NCBI GenBank assembly: GCA_041574955.1 | Contig: JBFGNS010000121.1 | Coordinates: 1 to 12,859 of the forward strand | Origin: CALZJC01 sp041574955 | Lineage (GTDB): Bacteria > Acidobacteriota > Thermoanaerobaculia > Multivoradales > JAHEKO01 | Direction: 5' to 3' | DNA length: 12,859 nt | Shown: positions 12,186-12,859 of the stretch, in pieces | Position numbering within the stretch: position 1 is the stretch's first letter | Layout of the letters: the number at the start of each line of letters is the position of its first letter | Notes under the pieces: model-generated | Database searches by the model: none | What the model was told of the DNA's origin: nothing | What the model saw: the letters and a program-made list of their open reading frames with translations, nothing else | Translations under genes and position numbers: made by a program

Positions 12186-12859
12186 GCCCGCGACACCTGA
12201 TCTCGATCCACGACCTGGCCGGCGACGAGCTGCGCGGCCTGCTGCGGCTGGCACGGGCGGTCAAGCGCCGGCCCGACGACTACCGCGCCGCCCTCGCCGG
12301 TCAGAGCCTGGCGATGATCTTCCAGAAGTCCTCCACCCGCACCCGGGTGAGCTTCGAGGTCGGCATGACCCAGCTCGGGGGGGCGGCGCTGTTCCTTTCC
12401 AGCCGCGACATCCAGCTCGGGCGCGGTGAGACCATCGAGGACACCGCGCGCGTGCTGTCGCGCTACGTCGAGGCGATCATGGCGCGGCTGTTCGCCCACC
12501 AGCAGATCCTCGACCTGGCCGCGGCTGCCAAGGTGCCGGTGATCAACGGCCTGACCGACGACCTGCACCCCTGCCAGGCGGTGGCCGACTACTTCACCCT
12601 GTGCGAGCTGTTCGCCGGCGACTGGCTCGACGGCGGCGACGGCGAGCCGCTGGCCGGCCGCCGCATCGCCTACGTCGGCGACGGCAACAACATGGCCCAC
12701 TCGCTGATGTTCGGCGCCGCCAAGCTGGGGATGGAGATCGCCATCGCCTCGCCCGCCGGATTCGCGGTCCGCCCCGACCTGGTCGAGCTGGCGCGCGCCG
12801 ACGCGGCCGCCGCCGGCGGCTCGATCGTGCTGACCGAGGACCCTGCGGCGGCGGCGGCC
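12182..12859 (+). CDS. argF: Ornithine carbamoyltransferase (3' end missing)
   Basis: An open frame of 226 codons running off the right edge. It begins HLISIHDLAGDELRGLL (5-21). The carbamoyl-phosphate site KSSTRTRVSFEVGM (49-62) and HPCQ (129-132) in DDLHPCQAVADYFTL are intact, and YVGDGNNMAHSLMFGAAKLGM starts the ornithine-binding half. The ornithine-contacting DxxxSMG and HCLP loops would lie beyond the edge. ATG 12182 overlaps the arcA stop as ATGA and has GAGGAG 5 nt upstream, so it is coupled to arcA. In that setting it may work as catabolic ArcB, running citrulline to ornithine and carbamoyl phosphate, but it could also be the only biosynthetic ArgF; this fragment does not decide. Confidence 0.95.
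   Translation, partial: MSPRHLISIHDLAGDELRGLLRLARAVKRRPDDYRAALAGQSLAMIFQKSSTRTRVSFEVGMTQLGGAALFLSSRDIQLGRGETIEDTARVLSRYVEAIMARLFAHQQILDLAAAAKVPVINGLTDDLHPCQAVADYFTLCELFAGDWLDGGDGEPLAGRRIAYVGDGNNMAHSLMFGAAKLGMEIAIASPAGFAVRPDLVELARADAAAAGGSIVLTEDPAAAAA

Overview
This is a GC-rich bacterial window (hand counts of single 60-base lines give about 72-80% GC in the core part) with tightly packed genes, frequent 1-4 bp start/stop overlaps and some GTG starts. The mix (MoaC, DUF1343/NamZ, long SerA, class V aminotransferase, Ddl, RlpA, a eukaryote-like adenylosuccinate lyase, arginine deiminase) together with an EAD-type conflict module fits a high-GC, environmentally complex bacterium. Acidobacteriota is my best guess and Myxococcota a second, but no rRNA or marker tree is available here, so the assignment is weak.

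Layout. Bases 1-1475 (minus strand) hold the accessory part: a cytosolic protein with an N-terminal effector-associated domain (EAD1) fused to a trypsin-like serine protease, overlapping by ATGA a second gene, cut by the window edge, that also starts with an EAD1-like domain and then has a transmembrane helix. GC is lower here (about 60-67% in sampled lines). Bases 1476-1728 are non-coding and carry the probable promoter and a direct repeat. A TIGR04283-type glycosyltransferase (minus, 1729-2400) is divergent from moaC (plus, 2435-2905). They share a 34-bp gap with a symmetric -10 element, and moaC looks leaderless.

moaC is followed by a DUF1343/NamZ-type hydrolase and a small unknown protein that probably uses a CTG start. 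A strong promoter (TTGACC, 17 nt, CACAAT), preceded by an 11-bp tandem repeat and followed by an 8-codon upstream ORF, then drives a serine-biosynthesis/cell-wall operon: class V aminotransferase, serA, ddl. Past ddl is a 257-bp convergent gap with an 18-bp perfect inverted repeat. On the minus strand purB and rlpA overlap by GTGA. Divergent from purB, arcA and argF (overlap ATGA, argF cut by the right edge) form an arginine deiminase pathway operon.

The most interesting system is the EAD1-protease/EAD1-membrane-protein pair at the left end, readable as a homotypic-adaptor conflict or programmed-response module. The rest is mainly core metabolism with some notable gene-start and regulatory features.
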